This document shows positions 26,066 through 33,438 of a stretch of DNA of 33,438 bases, piece after piece (the stretch's first letter is position 1; each line of letters opens with the position of its first letter). A program made the translations under genes and the position numbers. The notes below the pieces were generated by a model. It was not told where the DNA came from. It searched no databases and was given only the letters and a program-made list of their open reading frames with translations. Source of the DNA: an uncultured Alphaproteobacteria bacterium (GTDB taxonomy: Bacteria; Pseudomonadota; Alphaproteobacteria; HIMB59; GCA-002718135); contig CACBLW010000004.1 in the NCBI GenBank assembly GCA_902540265.1, positions 76,901-110,338 of the forward strand. The letters run 5' to 3'.

Positions 26066-26727
26066 TCCAAACTTTTTTTTACAATTTCCTGTTTTTTTCT
26101 TAAGTTTCTGAATAAGAAAAATAAAACAATAATTTGAGAGATAACAATCAATTCAAAATATCCATAGTTATAAAGAAAATGCAAAATAATTGCGATAGAC
26201 AAACCTATTATTAAAAAAATTATATTTTTATTATAGAAATAATAATAAGAAAAAGAAAAGCCAATAATAGCTCCACAAGAAGCATGCATAGGAGCAGTTA
26301 AAAAAGCTCTTATCCAAGCAATGTCTTGCCAGGTCGTTCCAAATTCTTCTGCACTATAAACATAATCAAAGTTTTCAGCCATAGCAAAGCCTAAAGCGGC
26401 TGTTGCACCATAAACCAATCCATCCATAGGTTCGTCAAAATCATCTAATCGAGAACAATATAGAAGTATAATTGAAAATTTTAGAATTTCTTCAACAAAA
26501 GGTCCAACAAAAAAAGTATCAATTTCATTATAATAATTACTATAATAAAAATTTTCATAAATTATTTGCATTAGGTACACATTTGCAAAACCAGCAGGTA
26601 TCGTGATGAGAATACCGAGAATAAATGTTATAATAATAATTCTTCTTGGCTCAGGGAATCTATCTAAAGTAACGAAAAAATATACCAAAACAATTGAAGG
26701 AATTACTGTTGCTAAAAATTGAAACAT
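26062..26727 (-). CDS. PrsW-family intramembrane metalloprotease
   Basis: 221 residues with about seven hydrophobic helices. The PrsW signature motifs are all present: E79-E80 (GPFVEEILKF), the GATAALGFAMAEN motif (E118-N119), H148 (APMHASCGAIIGF) and H183 (ILHFLYNYGY). Members of this family cleave membrane-anchored proteins such as anti-sigma factors. The gene is translationally coupled to the pLGIC gene by an ATGA overlap, so the protease and channel, or its PDZ-like domain, may act together. The substrate is unknown. Confidence 0.88.
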   Translation of the reverse strand: MFQFLATVIPSIVLVYFFVTLDRFPEPRRIIIITFILGILITIPAGFANVYLMQIIYENFYYSNYYNEIDTFFVGPFVEEILKFSIILLYCSRLDDFDEPMDGLVYGATAALGFAMAENFDYVYSAEEFGTTWQDIAWIRAFLTAPMHASCGAIIGFSFSYYYFYNKNIIFLIIGLSIAIILHFLYNYGYFELIVISQIIVLFFLFRNLRKKQEIVKKSLE

Positions 26728-26782
26728 TATATTCTTATACCATTATTCACCCAAAGGTTAAGAGAGTTATTTCAAAGAAATT

Positions 26783-27076
26783 TTATCTATTTTTAATATA
26801 TAGTAAAAATGGAACTAAAAATATAAAGCCAAATAATAAAAATATTTTAATAATTATTTCTAATGCCCAAGGTGCATTCATATATTCATCTATACAGATA
26901 TCTTGAGCAGTTCCTTGATCACTATAGACATAATTATTATCTACGGTTTGACAATATTCTAAAGCATTTTCAAATACTGGTGTGCTTGGGCTTTTATGAA
27001 CAAACAAAGAATTTAGAGCTATAATAGATACTACAACAGGAGTAATTAAGAAATAAAACCAGAAATTATTAATCAT
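26783..27076 (-). CDS. Small two-helix membrane protein of the channel operon
   Basis: 97 residues. The N-terminal helix (FWFYFLITPVVVSIIAL) and C-terminal helix (IIIKIFLLFGFIFLVPFLLY) flank an extracytoplasmic loop of about 45 residues with two cysteines (EYCQTVD and DICIDEY). These could pair as a disulfide in the periplasm. It overlaps the upstream 89-residue gene by 8 bases and precedes the PrsW gene by 55 bp. Family not recognised. Confidence 0.65.
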   Translation of the reverse strand: MINNFWFYFLITPVVVSIIALNSLFVHKSPSTPVFENALEYCQTVDNNYVYSDQGTAQDICIDEYMNAPWALEIIIKIFLLFGFIFLVPFLLYIKNR

Positions 27077-27338
27077 ACATATGAAAATAATTTAATTTAA
27101 ATGACCATGTAGATGTCACAAGGCATAGAAAAAATATGACATACAAAACTTCTTTTTGAAATTCTGGAGCTTCTTTTTTCTTAAAATGTAAATAATACAG
27201 CCACGATGCTATAATTATAGAAATAAATAAGAATAATCCGCTCTGTAGATATTCAAATTCTATATTGATACTAAAAGATAAAGCTAAAACAATAAAATAG
27301 GACGTTAAAAATAATATAACTCTTGATAAAGACTCCAT
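27069..27338 (-). CDS. Small three-helix membrane protein, first gene of the channel operon
   Basis: 89 residues with three hydrophobic helices (about 5-22, 30-48, 66-83) and a short charged loop (HFKKKEAPEF). Not recognised. Its end overlaps the next ORF by 8 bases, and it is probably the promoter-proximal gene of the operon that continues to 24032. Confidence 0.6.
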   Translation of the reverse strand: MESLSRVILFLTSYFIVLALSFSINIEFEYLQSGLFLFISIIIASWLYYLHFKKKEAPEFQKEVLYVIFFLCLVTSTWSFKLNYFHMYD

Positions 27339-27446
27339 AAAGCATTTCTAATTTTCAATTTTAACGATTTGTTGTTCAAATTATGTTTGTATTAAGATTT
27401 GTTCTTAATGTTACCTCAATTATTAATCATTTTTATCAAATTTTAT

Positions 27447-27466
27447 GAGAGGCATGTATGCCTCTC
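27447..27466. terminator. Hairpin after the 62-residue gene
   Basis: Perfect inverted repeat GAGAGGCAT / ATGCCTCTC separated by GT, 9 bases downstream of the minus-strand stop at 27476. Flanks are AT-rich but there is no clean T-run, so termination strength is uncertain. Confidence 0.65.
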
Positions 27467-27475
27467 TTATCATAA

Positions 27476-27664
27476 TTATTTCTTCAGTTTAAAACCTTGT
27501 TCTTCTAGAATTTTTATTAATCTTTGAAGTTGTTCTTCTCTTGATAGTTCTAGAAAGTTTTTATCTACTTTTTTAAAAAAAATATTTTTAATACCCTCTT
27601 TTTTTTCTCGTTGATTGATAAAATCTCTAATAGATTTTGCAAAATATAATTTAAAGTTGAACAT
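27476..27664 (-). CDS. Small basic hypothetical protein
   Basis: 62 residues, basic, helical (YFAKSIRDFINQREKKEG, then LSREEQLQRLIKILEEQGF). Not recognised. An AAAGGAGAT ribosome site 4 bases from the ATG and a hairpin just after the stop make it a convincing monocistronic small gene, possibly a nucleic-acid-binding or regulatory protein. The 245 bases between it and 27910 hold no other feature that I can see. Confidence 0.7.
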   Translation of the reverse strand: MFNFKLYFAKSIRDFINQREKKEGIKNIFFKKVDKNFLELSREEQLQRLIKILEEQGFKLKK

Positions 27665-27909
27665 TATATCTCCTTTAGCGTTTTGTTTTGAGTCCCAGCA
27701 ATTAGAGTATCTAAATCAGGACAATATTATTTTAACACATATGATATTTTTTTGAATATTTTAATGAGTAATTTGATTGTTATTTTAATTATGTAGTAAG
27801 GAATTAAACCAAACATTATTAACTCTGTGATCATCGATATTTAATAAAATTCAAATTTTTACCTTATTTCAAACACGAAATTATCATTTTCATTAACTAA
27901 TTATAAAAT

Positions 27910-28683
27910 GTGGCACTAATAATAAGAATTGTAACTTTCATAATTACCTTATTTTTCATTATTTTACTCCTTCTTGGTGCCACAACTTCTTTTTCAACTG
28001 AATGGTATGAAACTGATTTATATCCAATGAAATTTAGAGTTTTATCTCCTAAAGAACTTTTAATTGATCAACTTAATATCCAAAATGAATTCAAAGAGAT
28101 TGAATCTCATGAAGAATGGACTGAAAGAGCCTATCTTTACTATCCGCTAGTTGAATTTGATGATGATGAAGATGTAATTATATGCGGTGCACAGCTAATT
28201 ATTATAGAACCATCAGGTCATAATATAAAATATGAATTTATTACAAATATTGAGAATTATGAATTGAAACATCATGTTTTATTGAGAAGTGTTGTAGTTT
28301 CACTCAATAACGTTGATGAACAAGATTATGAACAGTTTGAACAAAAATTATACGGATTTGAAATAGTTAAAGATAATCAACTTATAACCAATCTATTTAA
28401 ACCAGAAAATAGCTCAAAGCATGAGTTTGATTATTATACACCTTCAAATTTCACTGCTAACGGCGGTCAGTTTTATAAAACTATTTTAGAGGGTGGATAT
28501 GATATTAGAACTTTTTTTGCTCCAGAAATGTCTAGAGTTATACCCGTTGCTAAGAACAGATGGTTTCTAAGTCACCCAAAAAGTATAATTGATAACTGCA
28601 TCCATGAATTAAAAAATAATCAGTATAAATTAAAAAAACCTAAAGGTGAGATCTTTGAAGAGGCCTATCATAGAACTGGATAA
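27910..28683 (+). CDS. Membrane-anchored hypothetical protein
   Basis: 257 residues with one N-terminal hydrophobic segment (IVTFIITLFFIILLLLGAT) acting as anchor or uncleaved signal, then a soluble acidic domain in the periplasm. The start is GTG at 27910: an overlapping ATG at 27908 reads only three codons, and TAA lies in frame two codons upstream. No motif is recognised. Repeated tyrosines and an HEFDYYTPSNFT stretch give no clue to role. Confidence 0.6.
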   Translation: MALIIRIVTFIITLFFIILLLLGATTSFSTEWYETDLYPMKFRVLSPKELLIDQLNIQNEFKEIESHEEWTERAYLYYPLVEFDDDEDVIICGAQLIIIEPSGHNIKYEFITNIENYELKHHVLLRSVVVSLNNVDEQDYEQFEQKLYGFEIVKDNQLITNLFKPENSSKHEFDYYTPSNFTANGGQFYKTILEGGYDIRTFFAPEMSRVIPVAKNRWFLSHPKSIIDNCIHELKNNQYKLKKPKGEIFEEAYHRTG

Positions 28684-28706
28684 ATTTATTTAAATTTAAT
28701 TAAAAA

Positions 28707-29243
28707 CTATTTTTTTAAAATATGTAAGATGGCATATTTTCCAGATAAAACTGAAGAACTGAGTATTGCATCATTATATTTTTTTTCAAATTCAATTTGT
28801 GTTAATACTCCAAAGCTTTCTTTTATTTCTATATCTAGAGCATAAGCTTTAATATTATATACATGCATTCCGTGCGGAGGACATGGTCCATCATAATTTT
28901 CTTTGTAATTACTGTTTTGGCCACTCTTGCCAATACCAATTTTTCCATCTTTCATAGCTGGCAATTCATTTACGTCAGTTGGGATATTAAATAATATCCA
29001 ATGAACCCAAATTTTACCTGCCAGGCTCATTGCATCTGGATCATCCATTATTAATACAATTGATTTAGCATTTTCAGGGACATTAGAGATATTTATTGGA
29101 ATAGATATATTCTCACCACCTCTTTTCTCACATGCATACTTTTTTGGTATACTTTCTCCATCATTAAATGCTGGAGATGTTATTTCTATAGCATTACTAC
29201 TAAAAGATAATAATAAAAATGTTGATAAAAAATATTTAATCAT
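28707..29243 (-). CDS. Secreted YbhB/YbcL-type PEBP (Raf-kinase-inhibitor-like) protein
   Basis: Phosphatidylethanolamine-binding-protein fold. I start at the ATG at 29243 (MIKYFLSTFLLLSFSSNA, a good signal peptide); an ATG at 29261 adds six residues. Family signatures are SPAFNDGESIPKKYAC, SIVLIMDDPDA, WVHWILFNIP, YDGPCPPHGMHVYNIKAYAL, and a closing SGKYAILHILKK. About 178 residues matches the bacterial family. Predicted periplasmic; the ligand in bacteria is not settled. It stands alone on the minus strand. Confidence 0.9.
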   Translation of the reverse strand: MIKYFLSTFLLLSFSSNAIEITSPAFNDGESIPKKYACEKRGGENISIPINISNVPENAKSIVLIMDDPDAMSLAGKIWVHWILFNIPTDVNELPAMKDGKIGIGKSGQNSNYKENYDGPCPPHGMHVYNIKAYALDIEIKESFGVLTQIEFEKKYNDAILSSSVLSGKYAILHILKK

Positions 29244-29469
29244 AATTTTACAATAAAACATTTTATTAAACTAATTTAAAATAAAAATTAATAATTTTAA
29301 ACAAAATTATAATCATTTTAATAATCCTAACACCAACTAAGGATGCAGTTAAGAGTTGCTCTTATGGGTACTATTTTTTATCATATGAAAAAATGTTTAT
29401 TATCAGATATCTGGTGCTAATTTTCTGTGTCCTTACAGCTTTGTATATCCTAGCAAACGTTATTTTGTT

Positions 29470-29886
29470 TTAATTCAGATGAGGTTCAACTGTTATGAAT
29501 TTTTTATTAATCCATGAGTTGATTCCACTTTGTGCATTGTAAATAATAGTATTAAATTTCTCATCTATCATATTAGCGACTACCTTAGATCTTTTTCCTG
29601 ATCTACAAATTAAGATTATTGGATCGGTTACATTTATTTCTAGTTGTAATTTTTCGTACCATTCATCAAAATTATAATTCCCCTCTTCATCGAAAAAAGT
29701 TAGTAAAATACTATTTGGAATAACGCCGGTTTGATCCCACTCTGAACTTCTTCTTACATCTACAATTGGAATATTAGCATTTGATAATTTTATCATTTCT
29801 TGATCATCGACATCTATAACTTCTGCAAATGCAAATTTAAAAATCAATAAACCAACTATGATCTTTATATAAAATCTAATATTCAT
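29470..29886 (-). CDS. Secreted single-domain rhodanese
   Basis: 138 residues. Signal peptide MNIRFYIKIIVGLLIFKFAF with cleavage near AFA-E, then a rhodanese domain: PIVDVRRSSEWDQTGVIPNS, the active-site loop IILICRSGKRS with Cys94, and a final AQSGINSW. Such proteins transfer sulfur or handle thiols; here the site would be periplasmic. The CRSGKRS loop is the form common in single-domain rhodaneses, so activity is likely. Neighbours give no pathway. Confidence 0.9.
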   Translation of the reverse strand: MNIRFYIKIIVGLLIFKFAFAEVIDVDDQEMIKLSNANIPIVDVRRSSEWDQTGVIPNSILLTFFDEEGNYNFDEWYEKLQLEINVTDPIILICRSGKRSKVVANMIDEKFNTIIYNAQSGINSWINKKFITVEPHLN

Positions 29887-29959
29887 TAATATTTCTTATC
29901 AATAATTTATATTAATTTTAAATGTTCAACAATTTAAGGCTTGGCAGTTATTAAAAAAA

Positions 29960-30328
29960 TTAGTCGTGTTCTCCACCAGGATCATTTTTTGGCAATTCAA
30001 CTTTATAGGGATTGCCATATTTATCTCTGTAAATAACGCTACCTCGTGCTCTATTCACTGAATGATAACCTTCTCTAAATTTATAAACATTCTCAGATAT
30101 TTTAAAAGTAGCAATAGTGATAGCAATGGCTGCGATTAAAAGAAAATGAGTAGCAAAAGTTACTCCCATTACATACCACGATCCTACATAAAGACTGAAT
30201 GCTATACACCACATCCATGCTAATATTTGCAATACCATGTGTCTGACTTGTAGGTCTGGAATATGCTTTAATGGGTTAAAATCGTGACTCATAACACTAT
30301 CCCAGCATTCGACTATAAATTGTCTCAT
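29960..30328 (-). CDS. Two-helix membrane protein of unknown function
   Basis: 122 residues with two hydrophobic helices (about 33-52 and 56-76) and a polar C-terminus (VIYRDKYGNPYKVELPKNDP). A later ATG at 30292 (MSHDFNPLKHIPDL) has a nearby GGGA and could be the true start. Family not recognised. The motif HDFNPLKHIPD and the YHSVNRARGSVIYRDKYGNP segment look conserved-protein-like rather than random. Confidence 0.6.
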   Translation of the reverse strand: MRQFIVECWDSVMSHDFNPLKHIPDLQVRHMVLQILAWMWCIAFSLYVGSWYVMGVTFATHFLLIAAIAITIATFKISENVYKFREGYHSVNRARGSVIYRDKYGNPYKVELPKNDPGGEHD

Positions 30329-30376
30329 AGTAAATAAATAGGTCTTTATTTTAAATAATAAATACCTTGTTAAATA

Positions 30377-30679
30377 TTAGTAATTTTCAACTATACTATA
30401 CGTGTTTTCTTGAACTATTTCACCTAGCTTACTTCCATCATTAATCATAAGTTTTAAATCTGAATGACTTCTAACTAAGTCTCTCGTTTTGCCTAAATGT
30501 TCAAAATTATCAAAATTACAATTAAAAGAAATATGACCCCACATATTTCCAGACATAATTGCTATTGTGCATTTGTTAGCACCTTGATCTTTCCATAACT
30601 TTGCAAATTTTTTAACATTTTCCATTGCCTGATCGTTTTGACCAGGAAAAGGTTTCATAATCCACTGTATTCTAACCAT
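30377..30679 (-). CDS. Small dimeric alpha/beta-barrel-like protein
   Basis: 100 residues with a beta-alpha-beta pattern (VRIQWIMKPFPGQNDQAMEN, CTIAIMSGNMWGHISF, then FEHLGKTRDLVRSH). This suggests the ferredoxin-like fold of ABM/DUF3303-type proteins; the assignment is by pattern only. AAAGGAG before the ATG supports the start. It follows the secreted barrel gene at 30700 by 20 bases and is probably co-transcribed. Confidence 0.6.
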   Translation of the reverse strand: MVRIQWIMKPFPGQNDQAMENVKKFAKLWKDQGANKCTIAIMSGNMWGHISFNCNFDNFEHLGKTRDLVRSHSDLKLMINDGSKLGEIVQENTYSIVENY

Positions 30680-30699
30680 ATTTCTCCTTTCTAAATAAT

Positions 30700-31182
30700 T
30701 TAGTTTGGCATTTCTATTGACGTAACAAAGTTTAAGGTATCGCCACCCATAAATTGAACGCCATTTAAATAGCTACCTCCACCAGTTACTCCTTCAAACT
30801 TACCTGTTCCCGAAATAAATGTCCAATCTCCTCCACCTTTAGAAGGTTCCCAATTTCCACTTGTCAGAAAAAGATCACCATCAGTATCATGCACTGTACA
30901 CATAAAAAATCCTGCTAGAGGAATGCCATCCTTATTTGCAATACCTTTACCCTTACAGTCTGCCATAACTTCTTTAGGCCACCCTTCTGGAGCATCATCG
31001 TAAATCCAAAAAGAATCATTGCTCCAATTCCAAATTTGAGCTTCACTAGCTGTTACTATCGGTGCTTCAAAACCACTTGTATTATATGCGGTTCCAGTAA
31101 ATTCATATTTTTCACCAGCAAATGCTGAACCAAATATTAAAAAAATGGAAGATGTAAAAATTACTAATAATTTATTTTTCAT
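30700..31182 (-). CDS. Secreted beta-barrel-like protein (allene-oxide-cyclase-like)
   Basis: 160 residues. Signal peptide ending in GSAFA-G. The mature domain is beta-rich and contains FISGTGKFEGVTGGGSY, a signature of AOC-barrel/DUF3224-like small barrels, and paired cysteines (MADCKGKG and FMCTVHDTDGD). Predicted periplasmic; ligand unknown. GAGGGAT before the ATG is a strong ribosome site. It runs with the 100-residue gene behind it. Confidence 0.65.
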   Translation of the reverse strand: MKNKLLVIFTSSIFLIFGSAFAGEKYEFTGTAYNTSGFEAPIVTASEAQIWNWSNDSFWIYDDAPEGWPKEVMADCKGKGIANKDGIPLAGFFMCTVHDTDGDLFLTSGNWEPSKGGGDWTFISGTGKFEGVTGGGSYLNGVQFMGGDTLNFVTSIEMPN

Positions 31183-31314
31183 ATTATCCCTCTTTTGTTT
31201 CTATAGTTTGATAAATTTAATTATTAGAAATACATTATTATAAAAAAACTCTGTTATAGAATTATATCATGGCTATATTGCTTCCAAAGCATTAATCTAA
31301 CATTAAAAAATATG

Positions 31315-31330
31315 TAACACTAAGGTGTTA
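31315..31330. promoter_or_regulatory. Candidate operator dyad
   Basis: TAACAC-TAAG-GTGTTA, a perfect 6-bp inverted repeat with a 4-base spacer, 38 bases upstream of the ATG at 31369 in an otherwise AT-rich leader. The position suits a repressor or activator site for the ABM-type gene pair. Confidence 0.35.
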
Positions 31331-31368
31331 AAGAATACAAATTTCAATTGTAAGAAAGGAGTTTAATT

Positions 31369-31644
31369 ATGAAAATCATATCACACGCAAAATTAACTAA
31401 AGGTTATGAGCATTGGAAACAAGCGTTTGATGAAAACGAAAGTTTAAGACAAGAATATGGGGTTACTGTATTAGCTTATGGACATCCTAAAGAGAATAAA
31501 GATGAGATTTATACAGTTCTTCAAGTTGAATCTATGGAACGAATGCAAGAAATGCTGAATTTGCCTTCAATGGTAAAATTAAGAAGAGAAGCAGGAGTAG
31601 ATCTTGAAACTCAAACATTCATTATGTTAGAAGATGGAAATTAA
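31369..31644 (+). CDS. DUF3764/ABM-like small protein
   Basis: 91 residues with the betaalpha-beta-beta-alpha-beta order of a dimeric alpha/beta barrel (KIISHAKLTKGYEHWKQAF, VTVLAYGHPKENKDEIYTVL, ESMERMQEMLN, TQTFIMLED). It resembles DUF3764 proteins by pattern. AAAGGAG before the ATG. It is 9 bases upstream of the next ABM-like gene, forming an operon with it and the lyase-like gene. Confidence 0.65.
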   Translation: MKIISHAKLTKGYEHWKQAFDENESLRQEYGVTVLAYGHPKENKDEIYTVLQVESMERMQEMLNLPSMVKLRREAGVDLETQTFIMLEDGN

Positions 31645-31653
31645 TTTTATAAA

Positions 31654-32043
31654 ATGTCTAATCCTTTTATTTTAATAGCTAGAATACGTGTAAAAGAAGG
31701 TAAAGTTGAAGAGTATCTCAAAATTGCAAAAGAAGCTGATGACGCCGTTAATTCATCAGAACCAGATATGCTGATCCATACTTTTGATCAAGATCCAACA
31801 GATCCCCTAGAATTTACCTGGAGTGAAGTTTATCGTACCAGTGAAGCAATGGTTCACCACATTAATAATCCTCCTGTTGTAGCATATGTAGAAAAACATC
31901 AAGAAATAGCCGATAAATTTGAAATAGAAGTTTATGGTAATATTACAGATGAAACGATTAAAGCCATTGAGGATCTTAATGTTCCTTTCAAACACTTTAA
32001 AACAACTAATTTTGGCTATATTAGAAAGGAAAAATTCTCATGA
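31654..32043 (+). CDS. Putative antibiotic-biosynthesis-monooxygenase (ABM) family protein
   Basis: 129 residues. IRVKEGKVEEYLKIAKEADD, MLIHTFDQDPTDPLEFTWSE and the histidines before NNPPVVAYVEKHQE are typical of ABM-domain quinol-monooxygenase-like proteins. A C-terminal extension of about 30 residues (FKTTNFGYIRKE) goes beyond the usual 100-residue domain. Cofactor-free oxidation of a small aromatic compound is the family activity; the substrate is unknown. The stop overlaps the next ATG by 4 bases (ATGA). Confidence 0.8.
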   Translation: MSNPFILIARIRVKEGKVEEYLKIAKEADDAVNSSEPDMLIHTFDQDPTDPLEFTWSEVYRTSEAMVHHINNPPVVAYVEKHQEIADKFEIEVYGNITDETIKAIEDLNVPFKHFKTTNFGYIRKEKFS

Positions 32044-33041
32044 AATACATTCTAATTTTTTTATTAATCGTATCACTACCCTCTTTATCTTTTGGAAATA
32101 AATTCGAAGACAAAATGAAAAATAAAGAAAAGAAAAATTATGATCAATATGTTTTGAGAGGTGAATTAGTAGGTAATATGGTTTTCACAATAAGAAATAT
32201 CAAAGAGAAAAAGGAGCTAGTTTCTTTTTTTGATGAATTTGAAGATAGATTTGGTGTCAAAGAAAAAGGTGTAGAATTTAATGTTAAATATTCAGATGAA
32301 GGTCATAAATTGGATTGGGAAAGATGGGGTAATCCCGGTCACGCTCAACGCTTTCAGATAATGGAACCACTTAAAAAAGTTGCCAAAAAAAACCAAACTA
32401 AATGGTACCGCGTAGAATATTTTTTAGATGGATCATATTTTAGCAAAAAACATAATCTAAGTATTTTTGATTTTAAGCCTATTAAAGGTAAATCAGAAGT
32501 AGGTGTAGGTCCTACTTTTAATTATTCAAATAATAGGTTTTCATGGACATTTAATTCAGAAAAATTTTTTACAGAAAACAATGAAGCTGGCCGGCAGAAT
32601 TATTACAATACCTTTTCACTTGATCTTAATCAAAATGAAATTTCCTTAAAAGGTAAGTGGGTTAATTTAATAATAAATGCTAAGTGGGCAGATGATGGCT
32701 TCTTGCATTTATGGATTGATGGGAAACTGGTATCAAGTTACTATGGTCAAACTTTAGCAGGCGCAGATAAAATACGTATGAAGTTTGGTCCTTATCGAAA
32801 CTATATGGATGATGCTACGTCAGAAAATATAGATATCCCTGATCTAAATGTGAAATATGCAAATATTGGAAAATCTAATAAATGTGATGACCTTTGGTCT
32901 GGATGTGATGAACTGACAGATCAGTTATTGAATAATTCTCAAGCACATTTTGCTCATGCTATAATCTTATGTGAAACCGCACCTAATAAAGATACGAAAT
33001 GTAGAAATTCTGGGTGGCCTCAGAAAAATATACCGTTCTAA
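32040..33041 (+). CDS. Secreted heparin-lyase-like (ConA-type jelly-roll) protein
   Basis: 333 residues with a signal peptide (KYILIFLLIVSLPSLSFG). The body follows the polysaccharide-lyase (heparin lyase I-like, PF14099-type) pattern: WYRVEYFLDGSYFSK, then GKWVNLIINAKWADDGFLHL, WIDGKLVSSYYGQTLAG and MKFGPYRN, all typical of concanavalin-like jelly rolls. The C-terminus carries four cysteines (KCDDLWSGCDE, ILCETAPNKDTKC) that may form disulfides. Whether it cleaves or only binds a glycan is open. It overlaps the ABM gene by 4 bases. Confidence 0.72.
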   Translation: MKYILIFLLIVSLPSLSFGNKFEDKMKNKEKKNYDQYVLRGELVGNMVFTIRNIKEKKELVSFFDEFEDRFGVKEKGVEFNVKYSDEGHKLDWERWGNPGHAQRFQIMEPLKKVAKKNQTKWYRVEYFLDGSYFSKKHNLSIFDFKPIKGKSEVGVGPTFNYSNNRFSWTFNSEKFFTENNEAGRQNYYNTFSLDLNQNEISLKGKWVNLIINAKWADDGFLHLWIDGKLVSSYYGQTLAGADKIRMKFGPYRNYMDDATSENIDIPDLNVKYANIGKSNKCDDLWSGCDELTDQLLNNSQAHFAHAIILCETAPNKDTKCRNSGWPQKNIPF

Positions 33042-33056
33042 AGTTTGTATTTTAAT

Positions 33057-33081
33057 AAAGCACTCAAGAAAAGAGTGCTTT
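33057..33081. terminator. Bidirectional rho-independent terminator
   Basis: Perfect 9-bp stem AAAGCACTC / GAGTGCTTT with a 7-base loop (AAGAAAA), between the convergent genes ending at 33041 (+) and 33087 (-). T-rich after the plus-strand arm and preceded by A-rich sequence for the minus strand. Confidence 0.88.
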
Positions 33082-33086
33082 GTTAA

Positions 33087-33404
33087 TTAAGAAGTAGGAG
33101 GAGAAAAATCTACTTTATTTCCCATCTCTCTTACTTTGTTTAAATCAACAGACTCTAAAGTAACTGCCTCGGTAAGAGTACCTGCTGCTTTTGCTTTCAA
33201 AGCGCATGCAGCCATACTTTCAAACGACTCTGCCTCAGTAATCATAACAAAATCATACTGGCCTCTTGTTATATGATAATCAATTAATTTACCCCCAACA
33301 CTGCTGACCATTTTTTCCATAGCTGCTTTTCTATCAGAGTCTCCATTAATGATGCCATCTGCACCTTTTTGTGAATAGATGCCAAGTGATATAAAAATTG
33401 ACAT
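33087..33404 (-). CDS. GYD-domain protein
   Basis: 105 residues matching the GYD family. Typical features are FISLGIYSQKGADGI, the family-like GGKLIDYHITRGQYDFVMI (with G-Q-Y-D at the family position) and an alanine-rich helix (MAACALKAKAAGTLTEAV). The fold is a dimeric ferredoxin-like barrel; the function is not established. AAAGGAGGAT before the ATG is a very strong ribosome site, suggesting high expression. Confidence 0.85.
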   Translation of the reverse strand: MSIFISLGIYSQKGADGIINGDSDRKAAMEKMVSSVGGKLIDYHITRGQYDFVMITEAESFESMAACALKAKAAGTLTEAVTLESVDLNKVREMGNKVDFSPPTS

Positions 33405-33438
33405 TTAATATCCTCCTTTCAATTTAATTATAAATTAT

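Noticed and set aside
26694-26906. 70-codon plus-strand ORF
   Set aside because: Antisense to the 97-residue membrane protein gene and the start of the PrsW gene, both of which have coherent membrane topology or family motifs; no ribosome site.
31807-31995. 62-codon minus-strand ORF
   Set aside because: Antisense to the ABM-family gene, which has a clear family match.
1-33438. tRNA, rRNA, riboswitch or insertion sequence
   Set aside because: No cloverleaf with a GTTCRANNC arm, rRNA-like stretch, transposase or terminal inverted repeats were seen on either strand by eye.

Overview
The window is a very AT-rich (by eye roughly 70% A+T), densely packed stretch of bacterial chromosome. Short intergenic gaps, many stop/start overlaps, a TPR-type class III cyclase, a UPF0114/YqhA protein and an E. 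coli-like CobB suggest a low-GC, probably streamlined marine proteobacterium of the SAR11/HIMB59 kind. This is inference from composition and gene style; the window has no rRNA, tRNA or other marker gene.

Region 1 (1-7838) looks like ordinary chromosome with a signalling theme: the 3' end of a yqhA-like gene, a PAS-type class III adenylate cyclase, an MscS channel with a C-terminal cyclic-nucleotide-binding domain, a Kv-like potassium channel and a second cyclase with TolB-like and TPR regions. It continues with two tandem paralogous membrane proteins, a peroxiredoxin-like protein and a small four-helix membrane protein.

Region 2 (about 7840-23521) is an accessory island. A complete tyrosine recombinase sits at the left end beside a 24-bp dyad. 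It is followed by a sirtuin (cobB), an orphan terminase-small-subunit-like HTH protein, a Cas4-like PD-(D/E)XK protein, an unknown protein and a C5-cytosine methylase (DrmMII type). On the opposite strand is a tightly overlapping five-gene operon: two unrecognised proteins (together possibly a split DrmE), a NERD-helicase, DrmA and DrmB. This is a DISARM-like, class-2-type anti-phage module. It lacks the usual phospholipase-D gene drmC and carries a NERD-helicase instead.

Region 3 (about 23561-27664) is a small-protein and membrane-protein neighbourhood. It holds a secreted Cys-containing mini-peptide, tiny ORFs, and an operon of two small membrane proteins, a PrsW-type intramembrane protease and a pentameric ligand-gated ion channel (pLGIC). 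The channel has an N-terminal signal peptide and a PDZ-like domain, but its frame is broken at three poly-A runs. All three breaks are repaired by removing one A, and the restored stop then abuts the ATG of the next gene.

Region 4 (27910-33404) holds ordinary small periplasmic or cytosolic genes: a PEBP, a secreted rhodanese, a secreted barrel-like protein, four small proteins that are or may be of the dimeric alpha/beta-barrel type (ABM/GYD-like), and a secreted heparin-lyase-like protein. I saw no tRNA, rRNA, CRISPR array or insertion sequence. No stretch longer than about 300 bases lacks a gene; the longest is 27665-27909.
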